DNA from: Bacteroidaceae bacterium
Lineage (GTDB): Bacteria; Bacteroidota; Bacteroidia; Bacteroidales; Bacteroidaceae
Reading direction: 5' to 3'
Assembly: GCA_900769765.1 (NCBI GenBank)
Contig: CAAGHW010000027.1
Span: 1 to 7,487 of the forward strand
DNA length: 7,487 nt
The first letter of the stretch is position 1, and every line of letters begins with the position of its first letter. A program made the translations under genes and the position numbers. The notes under the pieces were generated by a model. The model was not told the DNA's origin. It did not search any database and saw only the letters and a program-made list of their open reading frames with translations. This document shows, piece after piece, positions 1 through 6,205 of the stretch.

Positions 1-995
1 CTCCACACGATGCACAGGTTGCACGCGACTTCGGTGCTATCGGTATCGGTCTTTGCCGTACAGAGCACATGTTCTTCGAGGGTGAGAAGATTAAGGCAAT
101 GCGCGAGATGATTCTTGCCGAGACAACTAAGGAGCGCGAGGTTGCTCTTGCTAAGTTGTTGCCATTCCAGAAGGCTGACTTCGTTGGTATCTTCAAGGCA
201 ATGGAAGGCTTGCACGTGACAGTTCGTTTGCTCGACCCACCTCTCCACGAGTTCGTACCACACGATGCAAAGGGCCAGCAGATGCTTGCAGAGGCTATGG
301 GCAAGACTGTAGAGGCTGTTCAGCGCCGCGTTAAGTCACTCGAGGAGTTCAACCCAATGCTCGGTCACCGTGGTTGTCGTTTGGGTAACACATATCCTGA
401 GATTACAAAGATGCAGACAACAGCTATCCTTGGTGCAGCTCTCGAGTTGAAGAAGGAAGGCAAGGTTATCTACCCAGAAATCATGGTTCCACTCGTAGGT
501 ATCATCAACGAGTTCGAGGAGCAGAAGAACGCTATCGTTGAAGCAGCAGAGGCTCTCTTCGCAGCAGAAGGCGACCGCGTAGAATACACAATCGGTACAA
601 TGATTGAGATTCCACGTGCAGCTCTTACAGCTGACCAGATTGCACAGCAGGCTCAGTTCTTCTCATTCGGTACAAACGACTTGACACAGATGACCTTCGG
701 TTACTCTCGTGACGACGTTAACTCATTCTTGCCAATCTATCTCCGCAAGAAGATTTTGAAGAACGACCCATTCCAGGTACTCGACCAGACAGGTGTTGGT
801 CAGCTCGTTGAGATGGCAACAGCTAAGGGACGCAGTGTAAACCCAGACCTCAAGTGCGGTATCTGCGGTGAGCACGGTGGTGAGCCCGAGTCTGTTAAGT
901 TCTGCCACAGAGTAGGTTTGAACTATGTATCATGTTCTCCATTCCGCGTGCCTATTGCACGTTTGGCTGCGGCGCAGGCTGCAATCGAGGAATAA
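1..995 (+). CDS. ppdK: Pyruvate, phosphate dikinase, C-terminal part (5' end outside window)
   Basis: This enzyme interconverts pyruvate + ATP + phosphate and phosphoenolpyruvate + AMP + pyrophosphate in the cytoplasm, at the PEP/pyruvate node. The reading frame is open from base 3 and gives about 330 residues, roughly the last third of a ~900-residue family member: the TIM-barrel that binds PEP/pyruvate. Active-site elements known from Clostridium symbiosum PPDK are all visible. They are GLCRTEHMFF (Arg codon 57-59), TVRLLDPPLHEF, GHRGCRLG, MIEIPRAA (catalytic-site Glu), FGTNDLTQMTFG (Asn-Asp pair) and CGICGEHGGEP (catalytic Cys, codon 864-866). Their spacing matches the clostridial enzyme to within one residue, which rules out a PTS enzyme I or PEP synthase. 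Arginine is almost always CGC/CGT and the codon choice is narrow, unlike the AGA/ATA-rich genes downstream; this suggests high expression. The gene ends in TAA at 993-995, followed by a strong terminator. Confidence 0.97.
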   Translation, partial: PHDAQVARDFGAIGIGLCRTEHMFFEGEKIKAMREMILAETTKEREVALAKLLPFQKADFVGIFKAMEGLHVTVRLLDPPLHEFVPHDAKGQQMLAEAMGKTVEAVQRRVKSLEEFNPMLGHRGCRLGNTYPEITKMQTTAILGAALELKKEGKVIYPEIMVPLVGIINEFEEQKNAIVEAAEALFAAEGDRVEYTIGTMIEIPRAALTADQIAQQAQFFSFGTNDLTQMTFGYSRDDVNSFLPIYLRKKILKNDPFQVLDQTGVGQLVEMATAKGRSVNPDLKCGICGEHGGEPESVKFCHRVGLNYVSCSPFRVPIARLAAAQAAIEE

Positions 996-1018
996 TCACA
1001 GGTTATACCTTATTAATA

Positions 1019-1054
1019 ATTCGAGGCGATGCATGCATCGCCTCGAATCTTTTT
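1019..1054 (+). terminator. Intrinsic terminator of ppdK
   Basis: Bases 1019-1048 form a perfect 30-base palindrome (left arm ATTCGAGGCGATGCA, right arm its exact complement). In RNA the central ATGCAT would open as a loop on a stem of about 12 bp. Five T follow at 1050-1054. It lies 24 bp after the ppdK stop. The minus-strand side has no T run, so it should work mainly for rightward transcription. Confidence 0.9.
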
Positions 1055-1058
1055 ATAT

Positions 1059-1076
1059 ATGTACGTACGCGTACAT
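1059..1076. other. Second small hairpin after the terminator
   Basis: ATGTACG (1059-1065) and CGTACAT (1070-1076) are exact complements around a TACG loop, inside an alternating stretch built from GTAC units (1061-1080). No T run follows, so it is not an obvious terminator. It may be a backup 3' structure or a protein site; the role is unknown. Confidence 0.35.
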
Positions 1077-1124
1077 GTACATTAATATAAAGGAAATTTT
1101 CATACTTAACACAATTTAACAATC

Positions 1125-1133
1125 GGGGGGGGG
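1125..1133 (+). repeat. Poly-G tract (G9) in a promoter region
   Basis: Nine consecutive G stand in an otherwise AT-rich intergenic region; I see no comparable G or C run elsewhere in the window. The run ends 19 bp before the -7 box at 1153-1160, so it occupies the place where a Bacteroidetes -33 element would be. A mononucleotide G run of this length is prone to slipped-strand length change, which would alter promoter spacing. Length variation itself cannot be seen in one sequence, and the base count could be affected by sequencing error. Confidence 0.75.
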
Positions 1134-1152
1134 TAATTATAGGGTTCTTAAC

Positions 1153-1160
1153 TATATTTG
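1153..1160 (+). promoter_or_regulatory. -7 promoter element of the collagen-like lipoprotein gene
   Basis: TATATTTG matches the Bacteroidetes primary-sigma -7 consensus TAnnTTTG exactly. It lies 44 bp before the ATG at 1205, so the 5' leader would be about 37-40 nt. No TTTG/TTG -33 element sits at the usual 19-21 bp upstream; the G9 tract takes that place. The leader is A-rich with no Shine-Dalgarno sequence, usual for this phylum. Confidence 0.6.
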
Positions 1161-1204
1161 TAGAGTTTTAACAACAAAATTTAATCAAAGACTTTATACA
1201 CTTT

Positions 1205-3244
1205 ATGAAAAAGATTTTATTATTCGCTTGCATTGCAGTAATAGCAATCACTGCATGTACAGAATTTGACGACAGTGCTATCTGGGACAAGCTCTCCAGT
1301 TACGAAGAGCGACTTGCAGATCTTGAGGAGAAGAGCAAAGCTGTAAACGAAGACATTTTCAAATTGCAGACACTTGTTGAAGCCCTTGAAAAACGAGATG
1401 CCATAAGTTCTGTAAAGGAATTGAAGGACTCGCAGGGTAACATTTTAAGTTACATCATTATTTTCTCAAGTGGCAATGTAATAACTATCAACAATGGTAA
1501 AGATGGTATAGACAGCGGAGAAGCGCCCAAAATAGGTTTGTATTACGACGAGACAGACGGTAATTACTATTGGAGCGTAAATGGCAAACTAATGCTCGAC
1601 AACAACGGCGAACCAATAAAAGCAAACGGAACTGACGGTAAGGATGGTGTCGATGGAACTAACGGTACAGACGGTGTTGATGGTACAAACGGAGTTGACG
1701 GAACCAACGGAACCGATGGTAAGGACGGTATCAATGGTACAGACGGTAAAGACGGTATTACTCCCAAGTTAAAGATTGAAAACAATTATTGGTATGTATC
1801 TTATGACAACGGTGCTACATGGACACTGGTTGGTCAGGCAAGCACAGGTGGCGGCAATGGCGGAGGCACAACAGTACAAGGCATAATAACAGCCGTTACA
1901 GTTGTAGAGAACGATGTTATATTCACACTTGTTGATGGTTCTGAGATAAGAGTTCCGAAAAGCGACAATTACAACGAACCGGGCACAGAACCTGCAGACC
2001 CAAATAAGGTATATCAGGACAAAGAGGATTTCCAGGACATCGCATTGGAATTAAGAGACGAATTCAAAGCCAGCGACTTTGAAAGCATTATGGAGTTGGC
2101 TGAATTTATCGGCAAAGAGTATGCAGAGTACGACTCCAAAAAAGTTGAAAATTGGCTTGATGATTGCTTGGAAGAGATTTGGAGAGAGATAGACAGCAAG
2201 GAGAACTACGAAATCTACGAGAGCATCTACAAGTTGTCTGCATTTAAAGGAAAATGGACAGCTAATGAAAGTACACGTAGCTGGGAGAGAGCAAATGCCA
2301 ACAACCTTTCAGTTCATGTAAAAGACCAGAACGGTAATCCTTGCGACATAACAGTAACCCAATCAGGCAATACAAAGAAAGTTTATCTATTCGAAAGCGA
2401 AAGCTATGAAGGGGGCTGGAATGAAAGTTACGATGAAAACACTGGCAACTGGTATTATAATTATTGGGAAACTTTAACAGAAGTAGAGAGAATATATGTT
2501 GAAATTCCAGAGAAGGTTACTATCGTATTGAATCAGAATGGCAGCAAGTTGGCCGAAGTGATAATAGACACAGACCTTTCATCAATGGTTGGCGAGAACT
2601 TCAACTTGAAGGAAGACAAATACAACGTCAAGGCAACAGCCTATTTCAACGGATACACAATGGCTCTCGAGAACTTCTATTACGAAAACAACAAGGAGTC
2701 TAAGGCTAACTTCTATTTCAAGCACGGTAACAAGACATTGCTTGCAGCAAACCTGACAGCAACACCGGATATTAACATTACAGACCTCGAAGGAGATTGG
2801 GAGGAAGAGGATATCGACTCAAAGAACAATTTTGCATACATCAACATCCTGGACAAATTGGAGTTGAAAGGCAATTGCGCAAATCTTTTGGAGCTGATAA
2901 AAGTGATTGACGAAGAGTGGGACGAGAATACAGCAAGCAAAGTCAACCGTCATCTCAAGATGTATGCACACTTCTATGGTGCAGAAGAGCCTACAGCAAC
3001 AATAAAATTCGAGACCGAAGTTGATGAATGGCATGGAGAAAGATACGATGAAGAATACGGTGATTGGGTGTATGGTTACTGGTATGAATACAGTTTGGTA
3101 CCTATAATGGAATTCAGCGACTATTCAAGACACAGCCTCGAAGACTTCTTCAACGAAGAGGATTTCAAGAAGACCATCGATGCTTTTGAATCACTTTTCA
3201 ACCAATTCGAAGATTTGCTACGTGGTTACGATTTTGATTTCTAA
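1205..3244 (+). CDS. DUF4988-type lipoprotein with coiled coil and collagen-like G-x-D/N repeats
   Basis: The 679-residue protein starts with a lipoprotein signal (MKK, hydrophobic core, lipobox I-T-A-C, Cys18). TEFDD follows the Cys, like the acidic export signal that sends Bacteroidetes lipoproteins to the cell surface (inferred). Residues 30-61 show regular a/d heptads (L30, Y33, L37, L40, V47, I51, L54, V58, L61), so a coiled coil, probably oligomeric. Residues 67-210 match the DUF4988 pattern, also named PL29-lyase N-terminal domain: a GNVITINNGKDG strand, YDETDGNYYWSVNG, 15 G-x-y triplets at 142-186, then ITPKLKIENNYWYVSYDNGATW. A glycine-rich linker (214-221) leads to a helical segment (~272-345). 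The acidic, W/Y-rich beta C-terminal half (~345-679) resembles unnamed Bacteroidales lipoproteins from memory; I know no function. I see no lyase catalytic domain. YDENTGNWYYNYW (409-421) recurs as YDEEYGDWVYGYW (614-626). It may be a surface adhesin or binding protein. Confidence 0.88.
   Translation: MKKILLFACIAVIAITACTEFDDSAIWDKLSSYEERLADLEEKSKAVNEDIFKLQTLVEALEKRDAISSVKELKDSQGNILSYIIIFSSGNVITINNGKDGIDSGEAPKIGLYYDETDGNYYWSVNGKLMLDNNGEPIKANGTDGKDGVDGTNGTDGVDGTNGVDGTNGTDGKDGINGTDGKDGITPKLKIENNYWYVSYDNGATWTLVGQASTGGGNGGGTTVQGIITAVTVVENDVIFTLVDGSEIRVPKSDNYNEPGTEPADPNKVYQDKEDFQDIALELRDEFKASDFESIMELAEFIGKEYAEYDSKKVENWLDDCLEEIWREIDSKENYEIYESIYKLSAFKGKWTANESTRSWERANANNLSVHVKDQNGNPCDITVTQSGNTKKVYLFESESYEGGWNESYDENTGNWYYNYWETLTEVERIYVEIPEKVTIVLNQNGSKLAEVIIDTDLSSMVGENFNLKEDKYNVKATAYFNGYTMALENFYYENNKESKANFYFKHGNKTLLAANLTATPDINITDLEGDWEEEDIDSKNNFAYINILDKLELKGNCANLLELIKVIDEEWDENTASKVNRHLKMYAHFYGAEEPTATIKFETEVDEWHGERYDEEYGDWVYGYWYEYSLVPIMEFSDYSRHSLEDFFNEEDFKKTIDAFESLFNQFEDLLRGYDFDF
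1628..1762 (+). repeat. DNA encoding 15 collagen-like G-x-D/N triplets
   Basis: It encodes residues 142-186 of the lipoprotein as 15 uninterrupted Gly-x-y triplets. The y position is Asp ten times, Asn four times and Thr once; x is Thr, Lys, Val or Ile. There is no proline. Gly is GGT or GGA, Thr is ACT/ACA/ACC and Asp is GAC/GAT in mixed order, so the DNA copies have drifted while the protein pattern is kept. The repeat number may still vary between strains. Confidence 0.85.
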
Positions 3245-3267
3245 GAACAAAAAACATATTTAACAAC

Positions 3268-3294
3268 GAGGGTGTGCCTATTAGACACACCCTC
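3268..3294 (+). terminator. Hairpin between lipoprotein and receptor genes (weak terminator or attenuator)
   Basis: GAGGGTGTG (3268-3276) and CACACCCTC (3286-3294) form a 9-bp GC-rich stem around a 9-base loop, 23 bp after the lipoprotein stop and 11 bp before the receptor ATG. Only TTT follows (3301-3303 region, within ATTGGTTTAAAATG), so the U tract is poor. It could end most lipoprotein transcripts, protect their 3' end, or limit read-through into the receptor operon. I find no clear -7 box between the two genes. Confidence 0.6.
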
Positions 3295-3305
3295 ATTGGT
3301 TTAAA

Positions 3306-5324
3306 ATGCGAAAATATATTCTGCTACATATAATTTTTCTGTATTCGATACATGCCTATTGTACCGGACAGGACACATTATCGCATTTTCTCGAGGACCT
3401 TGTCATCATTAGCAACAAGAACCTTTCACCATTAAAGAATAGCGACACAAGAGCTATCAAAATGGATATGGAGTTCATGCATCGCCTGCCGAAGATACTC
3501 GGCAATGCAGACCCTCTACATTACACACAGCTGCTCCCAGGCATACAGACAAATGCCGAATACGATGCCGGACTGCATATTCAAGGTTGTGACAACTCGC
3601 ACAACATCATATCTATTGAGGGCATCCCTGTATATAATGCAGCACACCTGTTGGGATTCTTCTCCACATTCACTCCATCCCACTTCTCAAGAATGTCAAT
3701 CACCAAGAATGCAACCGCGAGCGAAGGATACGGTTGTATTGGAGGCATTCTGAACATGGAACTTTACGACAGTATTCCTAAAAAGACTAATGGAGAATTT
3801 TCCGTCGGCTTGATGTCATCACAAGGAACAATACGCATACCTTTGGGCAAGAAAGCGGCATTGTTCACATCGCTTCGTCTTTCATATCTTAACCTGCTTT
3901 ACAGCCCGTTGCTGAAGATAGACGATGGCCAACTGACATATACTTTTGGAGACATAAATGCCACATATCTGCAGAAAATTGGAAAGAGACACACTTTGCA
4001 TATCGATTTTTACTCCGGCATCGATGATGCAGAAATAAAGAATCCTAACGAGAAAATCTATTTCAACACCCAGACCACATGGGGAAACACTTTGGGAGCC
4101 ATACATTGGAACTACAAGTTCAACAAAGGAGATTTAAACCAAAGTGTATATTTCAGTGGATACAGAAACAGACTCAGCCTCACCGGAAATTATGATGTGA
4201 GACTGCCGTCCGAGATATACGATATAGGTTATCGTTCAAGGCTCACATTCAAGAACTGGGAAACAGGTTTGTCCATAATAAACCACAACACCACCCCACA
4301 AGCACCCGAACACACCAACAGTTCAATAGTGATAAGTGGCACCGACAACGAACAGCACACAATAGAAGGAAGCATTTATGCAAAATATGGTGGAAGTCTT
4401 TTCAACGACATATACTACGATGTTGCCTTGAAAGGAAACCTATACTGCGACCTCAAAGGATACACACACACATCGTTGAATCCGTATGCAATGATTGCAT
4501 ACGACACAAGAAAAGCCGGACGCATCGAATTCAGCTATTCACACCAGCACCAATATCTGCTGAACTGCGGATTCACAAGTATTGGCATGCCTGTGGAATT
4601 CTGGATAAGTGCAGATGCCAAGAACAGGCCACAGTATGCACATAATTTCCAATTGTCTTACAGACGCGATATCTTCAACGGAGACTTCGAGATAAGCGCA
4701 GACGCCTATTATAAGAAGCTGTACAACCAGATTGAATACAATGCAAGCCCGTTGGATATGCTCAACAAGGAGTATTCATTGGAGAATATAATAATAAGAG
4801 GCGACGGATACAACTATGGTGCCAACATTATGCTGAACAAGCTTACAGGCAAACTTACAGGATGGGTCTCATATTCATTCGGACGCGCCTTGCGCAAATT
4901 CGAAGCCTACGGCAATCATTGGTTCCCTGCGAACCATGAACGCATTCACGAGGTAAACCTGGTGGCTGCATACAGAATAGGCAAGCGATGGGATGTTGGA
5001 GGTACATTCGTATATGCTTCGGGAACACCTTTTACTTCGGTCAAATATTTCTACATAATGCACGAGAACATATTGACTGAATTTGGTGAACACAACAAAA
5101 ATCGCCTGAAAGACTATATACGTCTGGATATTTCCGTGAATTACGATGTCATAAAGAGAGAGAAGGGAGATGCCGGCATAAACCTTTCGATATATAATGT
5201 CCTATGCCGAAACAACGAAATATATTACGGAATCAAGGCAAGCAAGAACGGCTTCAGGTTTCAAGCCACATCGTTCTTAACGAATATCCTTCCTTCAATA
5301 AGTTTCTATTATAAGTTCCATTGA
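3306..5324 (+). CDS. TonB-dependent outer-membrane receptor (DUF4249-associated type)
   Basis: This is a 672-residue outer-membrane beta-barrel that should import or bind an unknown ligand using TonB energy. A signal peptide covers about residues 1-20 (Cys19 has no proper lipobox). LEDLVIIS at 29-36 is a likely TonB box. The plug spans about 45-155 with family motifs ILGNADPLHYTQLLPGIQ, GLHIQG, IISIEGIPVYNAAHLLGFFS and GYGCIGGILNMEL. The rest is alternating amphipathic strands, with FNGDFEISADAYYKKLYNQIEY and a late INLSIYNVL strand, and ends in ISFYYKFH, an aromatic C-terminus like barrel-assembly signals. Most relatives begin with a carboxypeptidase-regulatory-like beta-sandwich domain; here there is room only for the signal and TonB box, making the protein short. 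Cys95 and Cys144 replace usual Gly/small plug residues. Gene order with a DUF4249 lipoprotein 10 bp downstream supports the class; it is not SusC-like (too short, no SusD partner). The ligand cannot be told. Start: first ATG after the hairpin, no Shine-Dalgarno sequence. Confidence 0.9.
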   Translation: MRKYILLHIIFLYSIHAYCTGQDTLSHFLEDLVIISNKNLSPLKNSDTRAIKMDMEFMHRLPKILGNADPLHYTQLLPGIQTNAEYDAGLHIQGCDNSHNIISIEGIPVYNAAHLLGFFSTFTPSHFSRMSITKNATASEGYGCIGGILNMELYDSIPKKTNGEFSVGLMSSQGTIRIPLGKKAALFTSLRLSYLNLLYSPLLKIDDGQLTYTFGDINATYLQKIGKRHTLHIDFYSGIDDAEIKNPNEKIYFNTQTTWGNTLGAIHWNYKFNKGDLNQSVYFSGYRNRLSLTGNYDVRLPSEIYDIGYRSRLTFKNWETGLSIINHNTTPQAPEHTNSSIVISGTDNEQHTIEGSIYAKYGGSLFNDIYYDVALKGNLYCDLKGYTHTSLNPYAMIAYDTRKAGRIEFSYSHQHQYLLNCGFTSIGMPVEFWISADAKNRPQYAHNFQLSYRRDIFNGDFEISADAYYKKLYNQIEYNASPLDMLNKEYSLENIIIRGDGYNYGANIMLNKLTGKLTGWVSYSFGRALRKFEAYGNHWFPANHERIHEVNLVAAYRIGKRWDVGGTFVYASGTPFTSVKYFYIMHENILTEFGEHNKNRLKDYIRLDISVNYDVIKREKGDAGINLSIYNVLCRNNEIYYGIKASKNGFRFQATSFLTNILPSISFYYKFH

Positions 5325-5334
5325 GAATAAAGCC

Positions 5335-6204
5335 ATGAAATACAAAATAACATTTCTATTAATCGTCACATTACTATTGCTTAATTCCTGCACCGAGGAA
5401 AGATTCATCGAAGCAGAGCCCCAAATAGTAGTGGAGGGTTGGATTGACTCAGGCGGATTTCCCGTTGTAATGCTCTCGCAGATATTGCCGGCCTCGCAAC
5501 AGGAAATAACTGAAGAGGATATAAAGGAGTGTATTATCACTATGGGAAAAGTCACCATATCGGACGGAGAGAAAGAGGTTGTACTCACCGGAAAGAAATC
5601 GGATGATTACTTTCCGCCATATATATATACCACAAGCAGCATGCGCGGAGAAGAGGGAAAGACATACTACCTCACAGCCGAATACAAGGACTTCCATGCA
5701 ACGGCACAAACGACCATTCCACCTAAAGGCAAAATAGAGAAAATTGTTACCGACAACAGTAACGGCAAATACAGCATCAGTGCCGTTATTGACGACAACC
5801 CCGAAGAAAAGAATTACTATAAGTTTTTTATAAGAGTGATGGGGCGCGACAACAGATACCTGTCATCAAACTTTGCAGTAATAGATGATGCGAACTACAC
5901 ATTTCCATGCAACGTTCCACTCAATATAGGCAACAGTTTTCTTTATAGCAAAGAGAGTAAGGATTATACTATATCCGAGAAAGACAGATTGCTGATAAAA
6001 GTCGCACAAATAGACCGCGACACCTACAACTTATGGGACGATTACAAGAACATGCAGGAACTTGGAATAAACCCGTTCTTCAGATACTCCACCAGCATCC
6101 GTTCAAACATCAAGGGAGGATTGGGCTATTGGGCAGGATATGGTTCAACAGAATACCTTTGCGAACCGGACAACCACGAGAATCCGATAGAGATGAAAAG
6201 GTAA
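5335..6204 (+). CDS. DUF4249 family lipoprotein, partner of the TonB-dependent receptor
   Basis: The 289-residue lipoprotein has a signal peptide ending in the lipobox L-N-S-C (Cys19), followed by TEE, an acidic pair that may favour surface display. The body matches the DUF4249 family: IVVEGWIDSGGFPVVMLSQ near the N-terminus, an Ig-like strand-rich middle with ISDGEKEVVLTG and KTYYLTAEYKDFHATAQTTIP, and the C-terminal hallmark SNIKGGLGYWAGYGSTEY (~257-274). The family is found next to TonB-dependent receptors in Bacteroidetes, and its function is not established; a role as ligand-binding or lid protein of the receptor is inference by analogy to SusD. The gene starts 10 bp after the receptor stop, so the two share a transcript. 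Length is normal for the family and nothing is broken. Its stop codon lies one base from the trmO stop on the other strand. Confidence 0.9.
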   Translation: MKYKITFLLIVTLLLLNSCTEERFIEAEPQIVVEGWIDSGGFPVVMLSQILPASQQEITEEDIKECIITMGKVTISDGEKEVVLTGKKSDDYFPPYIYTTSSMRGEEGKTYYLTAEYKDFHATAQTTIPPKGKIEKIVTDNSNGKYSISAVIDDNPEEKNYYKFFIRVMGRDNRYLSSNFAVIDDANYTFPCNVPLNIGNSFLYSKESKDYTISEKDRLLIKVAQIDRDTYNLWDDYKNMQELGINPFFRYSTSIRSNIKGGLGYWAGYGSTEYLCEPDNHENPIEMKR

Positions 6205-6205
6205 C

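Noticed and set aside
1019..1048. Insertion-sequence end or attachment site
   Set aside because: The palindrome with its T run and position after ppdK is fully explained as a terminator; no second copy or transposase is seen.
925..1119. 64-codon plus-strand frame across the ppdK end
   Set aside because: It overlaps the ppdK 3' end in another frame and runs through the terminator palindrome; no start signal or conserved pattern.
996..1204. Invertible promoter (inverton) upstream of the lipoprotein
   Set aside because: I find no pair of inverted repeats flanking the -7 box; only the terminator palindrome and short direct TTAAC repeats, and no recombinase gene in the window.
1191..1206. Direct repeat ACTTTAT at the lipoprotein start codon
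   Set aside because: Two 7-base AT-rich copies nine bases apart are easily chance in this leader; no further copies.
1628..1762. CRISPR or minisatellite array
   Set aside because: There is no repeat-spacer structure; units are 9-base codon triplets with varied synonymous codons inside an intact gene.
1567..1785. Minus-strand open frame with P-S-x-P-x-V repeats
   Set aside because: It is the complement of the G-x-D/N-coding repeat; its periodicity is inherited from the real gene.
3306..6204. SusC/SusD polysaccharide utilisation locus
   Set aside because: The receptor is much shorter than SusC, lacks its N-terminal domain, and the partner is DUF4249, not SusD; no carbohydrate enzyme is present.
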